A DNA stretch of 64,000 bases from CAZTHM01 sp041946825 (GTDB taxonomy: Bacteria > Acidobacteriota > Terriglobia > UBA7540). The DNA lies in NCBI GenBank assembly GCA_041946825.1, contig JBHGBD010000017.1, positions 35,146 through 99,145 of the forward strand, read 5' to 3'. This document shows positions 1 to 8,587 of this stretch, piece by piece; positions within the stretch are counted from its first letter, which is position 1, and each line of letters opens with the position of its first letter. The notes under the pieces are model-generated. The model made no database searches, had not been told where the DNA came from, and was given only the letters and a program-made list of their open reading frames with translations. The position numbers and the translations under genes were made by a program.

Positions 1-573
1 GGCCCTGCTTAACCTTTCAGCCCATCGGCCCCACTTACCGGCGGCTTCTTTCCAATCAATCAGGCACGCGCCAAAAAACATCTCCATCATGGTTTCGAGA
101 TCGGTTCCCGCCCGCCGTGCAAACTCCGCATTCGGCACTCGAACCAGACACCAGCGCGTCTTCTTCCACCGCAGCGACGAAACCTTACCCATCGCAGTCT
201 GGTTTGCCGCCAGGCGGTCGGAGGGGATGTCGCCGTGAATGTCCAGCCGGTTGGCCCCGCGCAAGCCGAAATAGACATCGGCCCACTCCATGCCGTAAGC
301 CTCAATCTCGGGCACCCAGCGTAGCTGCGCTTCATTGCCGAACCTCAAAACCAGGTGGCGAAGTTTCTCTGAGAGAAACTGCACCTGCGGCAACGCCCCC
401 GCTTTGATTGCCGCCTCGTAAACGGCTTGGACGAGTGGAAATGGTTCCAGCTCAGACATGGCAATCATGACCCGCTCGCCTGGCTTCACGGCGGCCGAAT
501 AATTGACCAGCAGGTCTCCCAATTGTTTCCAGCGCGGGTCGATGGAAATCACCGTACCGCCTTTTAACGGCAT
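1..573 (-). CDS. M29 family aminopeptidase (aminopeptidase T-like), C-terminus outside window
   Basis: Partial; the frame stays open to the window edge. The minus-strand translation starts MPLKGGTVISIDPRWKQ and continues with LLVNYSAAVKPGERVMIAM, the usual opening of M29 (AmpS/aminopeptidase T) metallopeptidases, which remove N-terminal residues from peptides in the cytoplasm. About 190 of the usual ~370 residues are present, so the metal ligands in the C-terminal half cannot be checked. The ATG overlaps the end of the BtpA gene by 10 bases. A GTG seven codons later (552) with AAGGCGG in front is an equally good start and would remove the overlap. The genes are surely co-transcribed. Family call fairly sure; substrate unknown. 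Confidence 0.75.
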   Translation of the reverse strand, partial: MPLKGGTVISIDPRWKQLGDLLVNYSAAVKPGERVMIAMSELEPFPLVQAVYEAAIKAGALPQVQFLSEKLRHLVLRFGNEAQLRWVPEIEAYGMEWADVYFGLRGANRLDIHGDIPSDRLAANQTAMGKVSSLRWKKTRWCLVRVPNAEFARRAGTDLETMMEMFFGACLIDWKEAAGKWGRWAERLSRA

Positions 574-1373
574 TCGCGTGCGACGCGCATGAATACGCGC
601 ACGCGCTCGATGTCCACTTCGTTCCAGATGTAACCATCCCGCTTGAACGCAGTTCCTGTAATTGCGCCGTCCGCGACGGCAAGTTGTTCGCGGATATTCT
701 CCACGCGTACGCCGGTGTTGGCCAAAACCGGAGTGCCGGGGACCGCTTCCTTTACACGCCGCAGCGTTTCCATCGAAGTTGTGACCCCCGCGGTCAGGCC
801 CGAAACGCAGAGCGCATCGGGGCGATGATTGAAAACCGTGGAGCGGGCGATGTCGGCCACATCGCGCGCACCGAGGTAAGCGGCGGCTTCCGGAACGATA
901 TTGAACAGCAACTTGACGTGCTCGGCATGAATAGCGTGCCGATGCCGCACGACCTTACCGCAGTTGGTGTTCCACAAGCCGAAATCGCTCCCGTAGACCC
1001 CCGAGAATATCTCGCGTACAAACTGCGCTCCGGTGGCCATGGCAAGGTCGATCGAGGCAATTGGATCCCACAGGACATTAACGCCATAAGGGATCTTGAT
1101 TTCGCGGCGCAACTCGCCGATCACCCGTGCCATGCTCACTGTAGTAATCGGCTCGACTTCAGTCAGGTAGGGCAGGCTCGCCTCGTTGGAAAACATCACG
1201 GCGTCCACGCCGCCTTTCTGCAAGGCTTTGAGGTCGTGCCGCGCGCCTTCAATCACCCAATCCAATCCCTTCTGCGCTTCGTAGCCGGGATCGCCCGGCA
1301 GCGCCCGAAGGTGACACATGGCAATCACCGGTTTGCTCGCTCCAAACAATTTGGTCAGCCAGGTCATTTTCAT
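564..1373 (-). CDS. BtpA/SgcQ family protein
   Basis: 269 residues, full length for the BtpA/SgcQ family, a TIM-barrel group. Recognisable stretches are KPVIAMCHLRALPGDPG at the N-terminus, GGVDAVMFSNEASLPY, PYGVNVLWDP and the C-terminal glycine-rich TGTAFKRDGYIWNEVD. Cyanobacterial BtpA stabilises photosystem I; SgcQ-type members sit in sugar operons, and the activity of the bacterial relatives is not settled. The start is the ATG at 1373 (MKMTWL), preceded five bases upstream by GGGAG, rather than the longer frame from 1406. It overlaps or abuts the M29 aminopeptidase downstream, so a catabolic or turnover role with that enzyme is an inference only. Confidence 0.8.
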   Translation of the reverse strand: MKMTWLTKLFGASKPVIAMCHLRALPGDPGYEAQKGLDWVIEGARHDLKALQKGGVDAVMFSNEASLPYLTEVEPITTVSMARVIGELRREIKIPYGVNVLWDPIASIDLAMATGAQFVREIFSGVYGSDFGLWNTNCGKVVRHRHAIHAEHVKLLFNIVPEAAAYLGARDVADIARSTVFNHRPDALCVSGLTAGVTTSMETLRRVKEAVPGTPVLANTGVRVENIREQLAVADGAITGTAFKRDGYIWNEVDIERVRVFMRVARECR

Positions 1374-1691
1374 GTACTCCCGTCCACACGAGCCCCTAAA
1401 AAGCAAAGTTCAGCGGCGCGGCCTGTTGTTTTCTCCTCAGGTCTTCATCCCGGAAGGGCCGGCTATCTCTCCGATTCAGGACAATGGACACTCCCGACCA
1501 GATTCAGGGCCCCCAATTCGTTCGCGGCGGACACCTTTTTGCCAAAACCGGCAGCGGAATCTATCATGTTCCTGTTTTGTGGCAAAGCGAGATGAACGTC
1601 GCACACCTCCTCGGGCGACCGTGTGAGCTGAACTGATTTCAAAGGTCCTCGCCCAGAAGGCGGGGACCCAGGCCTAAGGAAAAGGTGATGG
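1374..1691. other. Intergenic region between BtpA gene and kinase operon end
   Basis: No convincing gene. It holds the upstream region of the BtpA gene and the hairpin at 1645-1667 that may end the kinase transcript. No clear -35/-10 pair was found for the BtpA gene. Confidence 0.5.
1645..1667 (-). terminator. Hairpin 25 nt past the histidine kinase stop
   Basis: GTCCTCGCC, loop CAGAA, GGCGGGGAC: a 9-bp stem with one G-T wobble. It lies just beyond the kinase stop codon on the minus strand. The following T-rich stretch is short (CTTTGAAAT), so intrinsic termination would be weak. Confidence 0.4.
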
Positions 1692-2834
1692 TCACCGGGA
1701 CCGCTGCTCGGAGTGACCCTGGGGGCGAGGCAAGCGGAACCAGAAGCGGGCGCCGACGGTGCGACGATTCTCGCAACCGATCGTGCCGCCCCAGCGCTCG
1801 ACCGTCATTTTGCAGAAGTAGAGCCCAAGGCCGGCTTTCCCAGCGCGCTCTCCCTTCCCTTTGGCGAAGAGTGCGAAGAGCCGTGTGGCAGTCGCGTCCT
1901 CCGGCAAGCCGGGCCCTTCATCGTCCACAAATCCGGTAACGAAGTTTTCCTCTTCGACCGCCCCCAGCGTCACCGCAGAATTTGCCGGTGCGTGTCGGAG
2001 CGCATTCTCGACGAGATTGCCAAAAATCCGGAGTAGTCGTGACTCTTCACCCTTGACCCGCCATATCCGGGCGAAGTCGACATCCGGCGAGAGGAGGATT
2101 CGCGCGCCTCGCTCCCGGAAAGCAGTCTGGAAGGCTTCGACCGTCTTCTCGGCGCACCGCGCCAAATCGGGGGCCTTGCCCGGATCGCTCTCGATAAGCT
2201 GCTGCGCCGCCAGCTCTGCGGAAAAAGCCTCCAGGATTCCGCGGATCATGGTCTCCTGCTTTTCCGACTGGCGCTCGGCGATCTCCAACACTTCTTTGAA
2301 CTCGGGCGCCATGGATTGGAGCCGCAATAGGGAGAGCGACCCACGGATCGCTGTGAGCGGTTGCGATAAGTCGTGCACGATGCAATGCAGCAGGATTTCC
2401 TTCTTCTGAATTTCGCGAAGCAACTTTTCGTGTTCGAGGATGGCGTCGCGTGCGGTCTGCAACACCCGGACTCGTTCGTCGAAACCCGCTTGAGGGTTCT
2501 GGATAAGGAGGATTTTTCGGCCCGCGAGCCGCACGGCCGAAGCTTCAAGGGCGACTTCTCTTCCATCCTCGCCCTTTTCGATCCAGGTACCCGATTCGGC
2601 CCTTCCGTCCGCGTTGGAGTTCCAGAACTCTTCCGCGTCCGCAAGAAAGTTGTCCAAGAAGAGTATATTGTCGCCGAGGCGCAACGTGGCCCTGTTCGCC
2701 GGTTCGCTGCCCAGAATTGCACAAAGAAACTCTGGGGGCGAACCGATGGGACGAAACTCACCTTCACCCAGATACTCGAATAGTGCGAGACGCTGTTCTT
2801 CAAGGAACGAGGTGAGGACCGCGTCATCCGTCAT
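1692..2834 (-). CDS. Soluble sensor histidine kinase
   Basis: 380 residues, no membrane segment. The N-terminal ~125 residues form an unrecognised sensor region, then a helical dimerisation segment with the phospho-acceptor His154 in HDLSQPL, an N box (GNLVENALRHAP), G boxes (DDEGPGLP and GKAGLGLYF) and the closing ERWGGTIGCE typical of HATPase_c. The start is the ATG at 2834 (MTDDAVL), with AAAAGGG ahead. The longer frame adds a 67-residue arginine-rich tail with no homologous look. It sits 68 bases after the GTPase gene, at the end of the same minus-strand run. The hybrid kinase at 8588-10591 has the same N-terminal region and H-box context, so the two are paralogues. Confidence 0.85.
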   Translation of the reverse strand: MTDDAVLTSFLEEQRLALFEYLGEGEFRPIGSPPEFLCAILGSEPANRATLRLGDNILFLDNFLADAEEFWNSNADGRAESGTWIEKGEDGREVALEASAVRLAGRKILLIQNPQAGFDERVRVLQTARDAILEHEKLLREIQKKEILLHCIVHDLSQPLTAIRGSLSLLRLQSMAPEFKEVLEIAERQSEKQETMIRGILEAFSAELAAQQLIESDPGKAPDLARCAEKTVEAFQTAFRERGARILLSPDVDFARIWRVKGEESRLLRIFGNLVENALRHAPANSAVTLGAVEEENFVTGFVDDEGPGLPEDATATRLFALFAKGKGERAGKAGLGLYFCKMTVERWGGTIGCENRRTVGARFWFRLPRPQGHSEQRSR

Positions 2835-2902
2835 CGGCAAAAGGCCCTTTTCGCCGGAAGGGGAGTTGCCCAACCATGTAACGCGGCAGAATTGCAGGCC
2901 GG

Positions 2903-3400
2903 TTATTTGCGCAGCATGGCCCGCGCCAGTTCCGTAAAGACCTCTTCGACGCCCTGTCCCGTTTTGGCACTGGTGCGGACCACGGTCCAACCCTGCCGGA
3001 CAAGAGTTTCTTCTCTTTCCGACTCGATCTCCCACTGCTCGGCCAAATCACACTTGTTCAGAACCAAAACCGAATGCACGATGCCCAGAGCCTTGTCGGC
3101 CTCCTGCTTGATGGCGAGCGCCTTGTCGAGCGTGTCGCGCCGGGTACCGTCGACGACCAGCAGGAAACCAGAGGCGCCGCGCAGATAAGACATGCGCAAC
3201 TTCTGGAACTCATCCTCCCCGTAGATGTCCCAGAGCATTAGGGTGAGATTTTGGCCGTCGACCTCTACCTGCTTCTTATCGATCTTGACGCCGACTGTGG
3301 TCAGGTAGGCGTCCGAGAAGATGCTTTCCACAAACCGGCGGACGAGGCTCGTCTTGCCGACGGAGAAAGACCCAAGCATGCAGATCTTCTTCTGAATCAT
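2903..3400 (-). CDS. Small Ras/Rab-like GTPase
   Basis: 165 residues, a single G domain. P-loop GSFSVGKTS (10-18), switch I threonines at 34-35, WDIYGED at 57-63 (G3), NKCD at 113-116 (G4) and TSAK at 141-144 (G5). The residue in the Ras Gln61 position is Glu62, so hydrolysis may depend on a partner. There is no lipidation motif or membrane segment. The start ATG is 18 bases after the OmpA-domain gene stop, implying translational coupling. Bacterial GTPases of this type act as polarity or assembly switches. Here the neighbours (OmpA-domain membrane protein, coiled-coil protein, kinase) suggest an envelope-linked switch; that role is inferred. Confidence 0.88.
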   Translation of the reverse strand: MIQKKICMLGSFSVGKTSLVRRFVESIFSDAYLTTVGVKIDKKQVEVDGQNLTLMLWDIYGEDEFQKLRMSYLRGASGFLLVVDGTRRDTLDKALAIKQEADKALGIVHSVLVLNKCDLAEQWEIESEREETLVRQGWTVVRTSAKTGQGVEEVFTELARAMLRK

Positions 3401-3418
3401 GGGTTGAAGGCCTCGCTC

Positions 3419-5191
3419 CTACTTGGGACGACGTTCGGGATTAACCTGAAACGTGACACTTCGGTTGTACTGGAGGTCCGAAGCGCTCTCCTCGGGTCGC
3501 ACGGGCTCCGCGGTGCCCGCGCCGCGCGCGCGGAGATAACTCGCTTCAATCCCCGCATCCACCAACTCCTGCATTACTTTTCTCGCCCGCGCCTCGCTCA
3601 ACGGAGTGTTGGTCATTTCCGCGCCGGTGCTGTCGGAATGGCCGACGAGCACGATCTGCAACTCTGAGTTCGTGGCCTTAGCGGCTTGAATCAGGCCCCG
3701 CAGGGGATCCAGCAACTGAGCGAGGTGCCGCTGCTGGCCGGGTCTCAGCTCCCAGCTCTTGATGTCAAAGAGAATGATGGCGGCCTCCACTGCAGCCTTG
3801 CGACGCAGGAAAACGTCCGGGTTATTCAGGTTGCGGTCGTTCACGGAGGTTATCCCCGGCACCAGCGCCGCGCGAGCGCGAAGTTGCGCTGCCCATTCCG
3901 GCGTTGACTCTCCTGCCACCCGGAGTTCTCCTCGCTCCACTGCCATGATCGCGGTTGGTGGCGGGGTCAGAATTCTCCGTGCCCGCCTGAGCACGGTGGC
4001 GTCATCCAGCGAATAAAAGGGTTGCCACTGAAACTCCGCGTCTTTCAGGTCGAGTCCAGCGGAATGTGCCAAAACGCGGGGATTCCAAGACAGCGGATCA
4101 CGCAGGCCGTGGATATGGAATTTCCCGTCGCGCTTCTCAAACGAAGTCACGATGATCCCCGGTTGTTGGCCGAGGACCTCGACAAAAGCTCGCCACTTCT
4201 GGAACCGGACATAACCCAAAAGCAGCCAGACCGCAAGGGCGCCAAGCAGCAGGGACATGAGCACCACGAAATAAGGCCGGGGTTTTCGCTTGGCTTCCTG
4301 CCGGTAATGGGTCACCAGGCAATCCGCAAGGTCGGGGCGAAAGGGCTCAAACGGGGCGGCGTCACCCTCGAAGCCTCCGAGCGCCGCGCCGAAGCGGTGA
4401 TGAAACCCCTCCAGTTTTTCACGCAAGCCGAGGCGGTACGCTTGCGGCGCTTCCCCGCGGATCACCGCCGCGAGTGTGGCATGCGGGCCTTGTTCAATCC
4501 AGACGTGATGTTCGCCCACCTCGATGCTGTCGAGCGCTTCGCCTTGCGCGCTCCGGAACGAATCTCGGACAAAGTCCTGGATTGCCGAGAGCATTCCCGA
4601 GACCATGTCGGCGTCTTGAGCCGCCACTTCTGACCCCACCGCGTGGAGGAGTAAGAGACTGGTTTTCTTGTGGATGACGAACACTTGCTCGACGCGATAA
4701 ATGAGGCTGCGCAGCAGCGCGACTTCCGCGTAGGACCGGCCGGTGCGCAGCGCCTCGATCCGCCACTTGATGCCCTGAAGGGAAAGGCTGCTTTCCAAAG
4801 CCTTGTTAAACGACTCGAGCATGGCGCGGATGGATTCCGTCACCGAGCGACGAATGGCAGGGCCCATCACGGGGAAGAGCACCTCGGCGAGGACGCTCGA
4901 ATCCTTGCGGACGGACTCTTTCAAGGCGTCCTCGACGGAGGGCGCGAGAGCCTCCTGGAGAGCTCCTTCCCCCCCTTCTTCACGCCGCAGGCGAATCGCC
5001 TCAGCCACCACAGCGCTTGTTTCTAGGGACCGCTGGGCGGGATCGTCGAGGCGCTTCTGGAGAGCGAGGATCTGCTTCTGCTCCTCGCCGAGTAAGAGCT
5101 CGCGCAGTTCTTCGAACGAGTGCCCGTCACGCGGGGGTTCGGCGGCGTTCAAATCGGTCGCGGGCTGGTCGGGATGGTTGGCCATCATCAT
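3419..5191 (-). CDS. OmpA-domain membrane protein
   Basis: 590 residues. The first ~300 are predicted cytoplasmic, charged and helical. A single membrane segment follows around residues 305-330 (VVLMSLLLGALAVWLLLGYV), then a periplasmic region with a BON-like stretch (GELRVAGE, then VPGITSVNDRNL) and a C-terminal OmpA/MotB peptidoglycan-binding domain with VGHSDSTGA and RARKVMQEL. The layout, a long cytoplasmic part plus a peptidoglycan-binding end, could carry a signal between the downstream GTPase and the cell wall. Any of three consecutive Met codons could be the start. It lies 34 bases after the coiled-coil gene, in one operon with it. Confidence 0.82.
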   Translation of the reverse strand: MMMANHPDQPATDLNAAEPPRDGHSFEELRELLLGEEQKQILALQKRLDDPAQRSLETSAVVAEAIRLRREEGGEGALQEALAPSVEDALKESVRKDSSVLAEVLFPVMGPAIRRSVTESIRAMLESFNKALESSLSLQGIKWRIEALRTGRSYAEVALLRSLIYRVEQVFVIHKKTSLLLLHAVGSEVAAQDADMVSGMLSAIQDFVRDSFRSAQGEALDSIEVGEHHVWIEQGPHATLAAVIRGEAPQAYRLGLREKLEGFHHRFGAALGGFEGDAAPFEPFRPDLADCLVTHYRQEAKRKPRPYFVVLMSLLLGALAVWLLLGYVRFQKWRAFVEVLGQQPGIIVTSFEKRDGKFHIHGLRDPLSWNPRVLAHSAGLDLKDAEFQWQPFYSLDDATVLRRARRILTPPPTAIMAVERGELRVAGESTPEWAAQLRARAALVPGITSVNDRNLNNPDVFLRRKAAVEAAIILFDIKSWELRPGQQRHLAQLLDPLRGLIQAAKATNSELQIVLVGHSDSTGAEMTNTPLSEARARKVMQELVDAGIEASYLRARGAGTAEPVRPEESASDLQYNRSVTFQVNPERRPK

Positions 5192-5225
5192 GCCTGGTCA
5201 GGGGGCTTAGCGTTTTCGTTCGACC

Positions 5226-5810
5226 TCAGGCGGCAGCGCCCGAGCCGCGTTTCCCTTCGGGCAGCTTGAGCTCATTCTTCAGCCGCAACGCCATCTCGGT
5301 GAAGAGGTCGGCCAGGGCCTCGCGATCCGCCTTGTCGGCGTGGAGGGACTGGGCCTCGCGGTCGAGCGCCGTGGACAGACCGCGGAATTTTGTCTCGATT
5401 TCGGACCCCAGTTGCTTGGACTGTTCCAGGATCTGGGCGCGCAGGCTGGAAGTTCCCTTGGCGAGCTCGTCGTCAAGCTGCGAAAGTCTCTTGTCGATCA
5501 CCTTGGCGGTATCGCGCAACTCGCGGGTCAACTCTTTCAGAGCCTCCGCGCGTTCGGCTTTCTCGCCCTTCAGCCGCTGGCTGAGCGATTCGAGCTCTTT
5601 CTGGACGAACGCTTCCAGGGCGTCGAAGCGCTTCCGCGTGTCTTCGCGCAAGGCTTGCGCGTCGGCACTCAGGCGCTCCTCCAAGTGCGCGAAGCGTTTT
5701 TCGTAATCCCGCATCTGCGATCCGAAGATGATGTCGCGAATCTTGTCGACATTGGCGGCTTCGCGGGTATCCGTCTCCGGTGCCGGGTTCTTCGTTTCAG
5801 GTGTTGCCAT
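5226..5810 (-). CDS. Coiled-coil protein of the GTPase/OmpA operon
   Basis: 194 residues. After a short acidic, proline-containing N-terminus it is almost entirely charged heptad-type helix from about residue 25 to 180 (for example ALREDTRKRFDALEAFVQ and LSQRLKGEKAERAEALK). No signal peptide or catalytic motif. The start is the ATG at 5810 with GAGGGGG six bases upstream; the frame upstream of it looks non-coding. As first gene of the set with the OmpA-domain protein and the GTPase, it may be a scaffold or effector of the GTPase. Function not known; no family recognised. Confidence 0.75.
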   Translation of the reverse strand: MATPETKNPAPETDTREAANVDKIRDIIFGSQMRDYEKRFAHLEERLSADAQALREDTRKRFDALEAFVQKELESLSQRLKGEKAERAEALKELTRELRDTAKVIDKRLSQLDDELAKGTSSLRAQILEQSKQLGSEIETKFRGLSTALDREAQSLHADKADREALADLFTEMALRLKNELKLPEGKRGSGAAA

Positions 5811-5942
5811 TTTTCCCCCTCGATGTTTCAAGTTCTTGCGATGACCTATAGCTGATTTCCGGAGTTTTGCGCGTTGCGTCATGCAGGCCTTCTTAATCCT
5901 GGGCTTATTTGAACCTTCCGACAGGCAACCAATTCAACCCCC

Positions 5943-7175
5943 TTAAATCGAAACTTGCTGGTAATCTGCACCCGCTTCGCACTCGACCGTCATCCCCTGC
6001 TCCCGAATGTAAGCGCGACAGGAAGCCACAACCTTGTCGAGGAAGTCATCGTCGTGCATCGGGTCGTGGTGATAAAGCACCAGGCGCTTCGCCCCGGCGG
6101 AGTGAGCAGAATTGACCGCGTCCTTCCAGGTGCTGTGCCCCCAACCGCGCTTGGCAGGATACTCTTCCTCGGTGTATTGCGCTTCGCGAATGTAAAGGTC
6201 CGCATCGCGCGCGAACTCGTCCACCTCGCGATCCAGCTTGCGGTTATGCTCGTTATCTCCCGAGAGCCGGCAGTACGGCTCGTGGTCCGTGACGTAGACG
6301 AACGTCTTTCCTTCTGACTCGACCCTGAACCCCAGCGCGAGCCCGGGATGATTCAGGTAGAAATGCGAGATCTTGGCGGTCCCGAGTTCGATCGGTCCCT
6401 CGAGCTCGACGAAATCGAGGTGGGCCATCATTTCGGTCAGATCAACGGGAAAATAATTGGAATCCATCTGTCCGGTGAAAACCTTTTCCAGGCTCTTGTC
6501 GGCGCCGCGGACGCTGTAAAGAGTCAAATGGTTACCGGGGATGTAGGCGGGTACAAAGAACGGGAACCCCTGAATGTGATCCCAATGAGTGTGGCTCACA
6601 AAGATGTGAGCGTGCAGAGTCCGGCCTTTGAATTCTCCGGCGAGCGCGAGCCCGGCATCACGGCCACCTGTGCCGCAGTCGAAGAGCATAACGGTTTCGC
6701 CACACCGCACCTCGACGCAGGAAGTGTTCCCGCCATAGCGCAGCGTCGCACGGCCGGGCGTCGCAATCGAGCCGCGCGTGCCCCAGAATCTTACTTTGAT
6801 AGCCGTCTGGGTTGAGGCCAGCGTTTTCCGGATCGTCTCCACCAACGCTTCCAGGTTGTACGGCTTATTCAGATACAAGTCAGCGCCGAGCTCTTTGGCT
6901 TTCTTGATGTCGGCGGAGTACGTCTTCGCGGAGGCGATGATAATGAAGGTTCCTTGCAGTCCTGGGTCGCTGCGGATGGCCTGGCAGACAGCAAAGCCGT
7001 GCAGCTTGGGCATCATCAAATCGAGGAGGACGACCCTGGGCTTTTCGGCGCGGATGAGTTTCAGACCCTCTTCGCCATCTTCGGCCGTCAGGACGTTGAA
7101 GCCGGCGATGCGCAGGCCCAATTCGGCGATGCGCCGGATATCCGCGTCGTCGTCAACAATTACGACCTTGTCCAT
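5943..7175 (-). CDS. Response regulator fused to metallo-beta-lactamase-fold hydrolase
   Basis: 410 residues. Residues 1-120 are a CheY-like receiver with the acidic cluster at 8-10, phospho-acceptor Asp52 in LLDLMMP and Lys104 in LNKPYN. From about 126 a metallo-beta-lactamase fold begins with KVRFWGTRGS and contains the metal motif HTHWDH (195-200), a later His in the YVTDHEP region and a C-terminal LYHHDPMHDD. The RNase Z/PhnP-like type of this fold hydrolyses phosphodiesters or related substrates. Phosphorylation of the receiver probably gates the hydrolase. No DNA-binding domain. It lies between the NarL-type regulator and the coiled-coil gene on the same strand. Confidence 0.85.
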   Translation of the reverse strand: MDKVVIVDDDADIRRIAELGLRIAGFNVLTAEDGEEGLKLIRAEKPRVVLLDLMMPKLHGFAVCQAIRSDPGLQGTFIIIASAKTYSADIKKAKELGADLYLNKPYNLEALVETIRKTLASTQTAIKVRFWGTRGSIATPGRATLRYGGNTSCVEVRCGETVMLFDCGTGGRDAGLALAGEFKGRTLHAHIFVSHTHWDHIQGFPFFVPAYIPGNHLTLYSVRGADKSLEKVFTGQMDSNYFPVDLTEMMAHLDFVELEGPIELGTAKISHFYLNHPGLALGFRVESEGKTFVYVTDHEPYCRLSGDNEHNRKLDREVDEFARDADLYIREAQYTEEEYPAKRGWGHSTWKDAVNSAHSAGAKRLVLYHHDPMHDDDFLDKVVASCRAYIREQGMTVECEAGADYQQVSI

Positions 7176-7215
7176 CGCCTATCTCCGGAACACGTTCGCC
7201 CTTGCGCTCACAACA

Positions 7216-7848
7216 TCAATCCACGAGGTGGTTGCGCACTGCGTAATGGGTGAGTTCGGCGTTGGTCTTCATACCCATCTTTTCGAGAATCCGCGAGCGA
7301 TAGGTGCTCACGGTCTTCACGCTCAAACTGAGTTGCCCGGCGATTTGACTCACTGTCTTGCCGGAGGCAATCGAGCGCAGGACCTCAAACTCGCGATCCG
7401 AGAGGAGCTCATCGGCGGGTCGATCGGTCTCCGCCCCCAAATCCGCGGCCAGCTTCTCGGCGAGGGCCGGGCTGACGTAGCGGCCCCCCGACATCACTTT
7501 CTGGACGGCCTTAAGCAGCTCGGCGGGCGCGCCCTCTTTGCAGACATAACCTGCCGCGCCGGCCTTCAGTGCTCGTTTCGCATAGCGTTCCTCGGGATGC
7601 ACGCTGAGCACCAGGATCGGCATTTTCGGACGGGCTGCCTTCAGATCCCTTAGCGCGTCGATCCCGCTTCGCCCCGGCATCTCGATGTCCATGATCAGCA
7701 GATCCCAGGCGCGCTTTCGAACCTGCTCAAGCGCGTCCCGGGTGTTTTCCGCTTCTCCGCAAGCCAGAGCGCCCAGTGCGTCACTCAAAATCTCCCTCAG
7801 ACCCCGCCGAATCAGAGCGTGGTCGTCGGCAATGAGGATGCTGGTCAC
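7216..7848 (-). CDS. NarL/FixJ-type response regulator
   Basis: 210 residues. The receiver has DD at 8-9, phospho-acceptor Asp54 in LLIMDIEMPG and a lysine in YVCKEGAP. A linker leads to a LuxR-type helix-turn-helix (LSDREFEVLRSIASGKTVSQIA, then SVKTVSTYRSRILEKMG). It binds DNA as a dimer when phosphorylated. The gene ends 40 bases before the receiver-hydrolase gene and is first in the minus-strand signalling run. It is the plausible output partner of the soluble kinases at 1692 and 8588, although pairing cannot be proven from sequence. Confidence 0.9.
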   Translation of the reverse strand: MTSILIADDHALIRRGLREILSDALGALACGEAENTRDALEQVRKRAWDLLIMDIEMPGRSGIDALRDLKAARPKMPILVLSVHPEERYAKRALKAGAAGYVCKEGAPAELLKAVQKVMSGGRYVSPALAEKLAADLGAETDRPADELLSDREFEVLRSIASGKTVSQIAGQLSLSVKTVSTYRSRILEKMGMKTNAELTHYAVRNHLVD

Positions 7849-8200
7849 AGGTGTAGCTTTCCCCAGGAGGCGCGCCCATTGATATGGGCAACAACAAAAC
7901 GAACCTCCTAACTCACCGCGTCAAGGGAGGATCGGGTAGTTCTATTCTCCACTAGTTATGCGGGTTGTCAAGCGCTTGCCGGTTCTTCCCTCCTCGCAGG
8001 GATGCCAGCATGCTGTAGGACTGACGCGGGTATCTCGGGTGGTGGAACTCCTACAAAGGAATCGGTTTTCGGCCGATTGTGCCTTGCGGTTGGGCGGCCC
8101 AGACTCAGACTTCGGGAAAGCAGGTGTTGCGATGCCCTTGTCCTGCGTGCGCGCCGGAAATCGGAGGGCCGTCAAGGCGGAGACCTCCAGAGACGTTCTT
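7849..8200. other. Regulatory intergenic region before transposase-like remnant
   Basis: No supported gene. It contains the likely promoter of the NarL-type regulator (7944-7971) and a small inverted repeat GCCCAT/ATGGGC in its leader (around 7876-7892). The remainder up to 8200 is open in one frame but has no recognisable protein signature. Confidence 0.5.
7944..7971 (-). promoter_or_regulatory. Promoter candidate for the NarL-type regulator and signalling operon
   Basis: On the minus strand there is a perfect -35 TTGACA (7966-7971), a 16-bp spacer and a -10 GAGAAT (7944-7949, four of six consensus bases). Transcription would start about 90 nt before the regulator ATG. Confidence 0.4.
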
Positions 8201-8536
8201 ATGACCAGGCTAAAGCGTGGCGTCGAAAGGCTTTTAGTGCAGGAGCGTAATCGCCAGATTGAACAACTTGAAAAGCGTGGTGCGCCGGTCTTTCGGTGGG
8301 GCTACACTGTGCGTAAAAACTGGCAGACGCCTTGGGGCGTCCTGAGGCGAGTCCGAATGCCGCGTTTGAGGGGAAGGCGAGAGATCGTGCTGATGGAGAA
8401 ATATTACCCGCGATTCGCCACCCGTTTCCGTCACGATGAGCCGTGGCAGCGGAGGTGCCTTGAATACTGGGCTGCCTGGGTGTTTTTCCTCGAGGCAGGG
8501 TGCGCCCGCCTGGGACCCCCACCCATGGGCACTTAG
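8201..8536 (+). pseudogene. Transposase-like N-terminal remnant
   Basis: A roughly 110-codon open stretch between divergent signalling genes. It carries GYTVRKNWQTPWGVLRRVRMPR and EKYYPRFATRF, reminiscent of the N-terminal part of mutator/IS256-type or UPF0236 transposases, where a 'T.WG...R.PR.R' strand pattern precedes the catalytic domain. No catalytic domain follows and the frame ends at 8536. No terminal inverted repeats were seen, and the ribosome-binding site is poor. It is best read as a decayed fragment; a chance open frame is possible. Confidence 0.3.
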
Positions 8537-8587
8537 AGGGGGGCCTTTTACTGACCCGCGCGCCAAGGTAATCTTAACGATCTGCGT

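Noticed and set aside
684..1595. 303-codon open frame on the plus strand over the BtpA gene
   Set aside because: It lies antisense to a clear BtpA-family gene, lacks any protein signature and is explained by GC-rich shadow coding.
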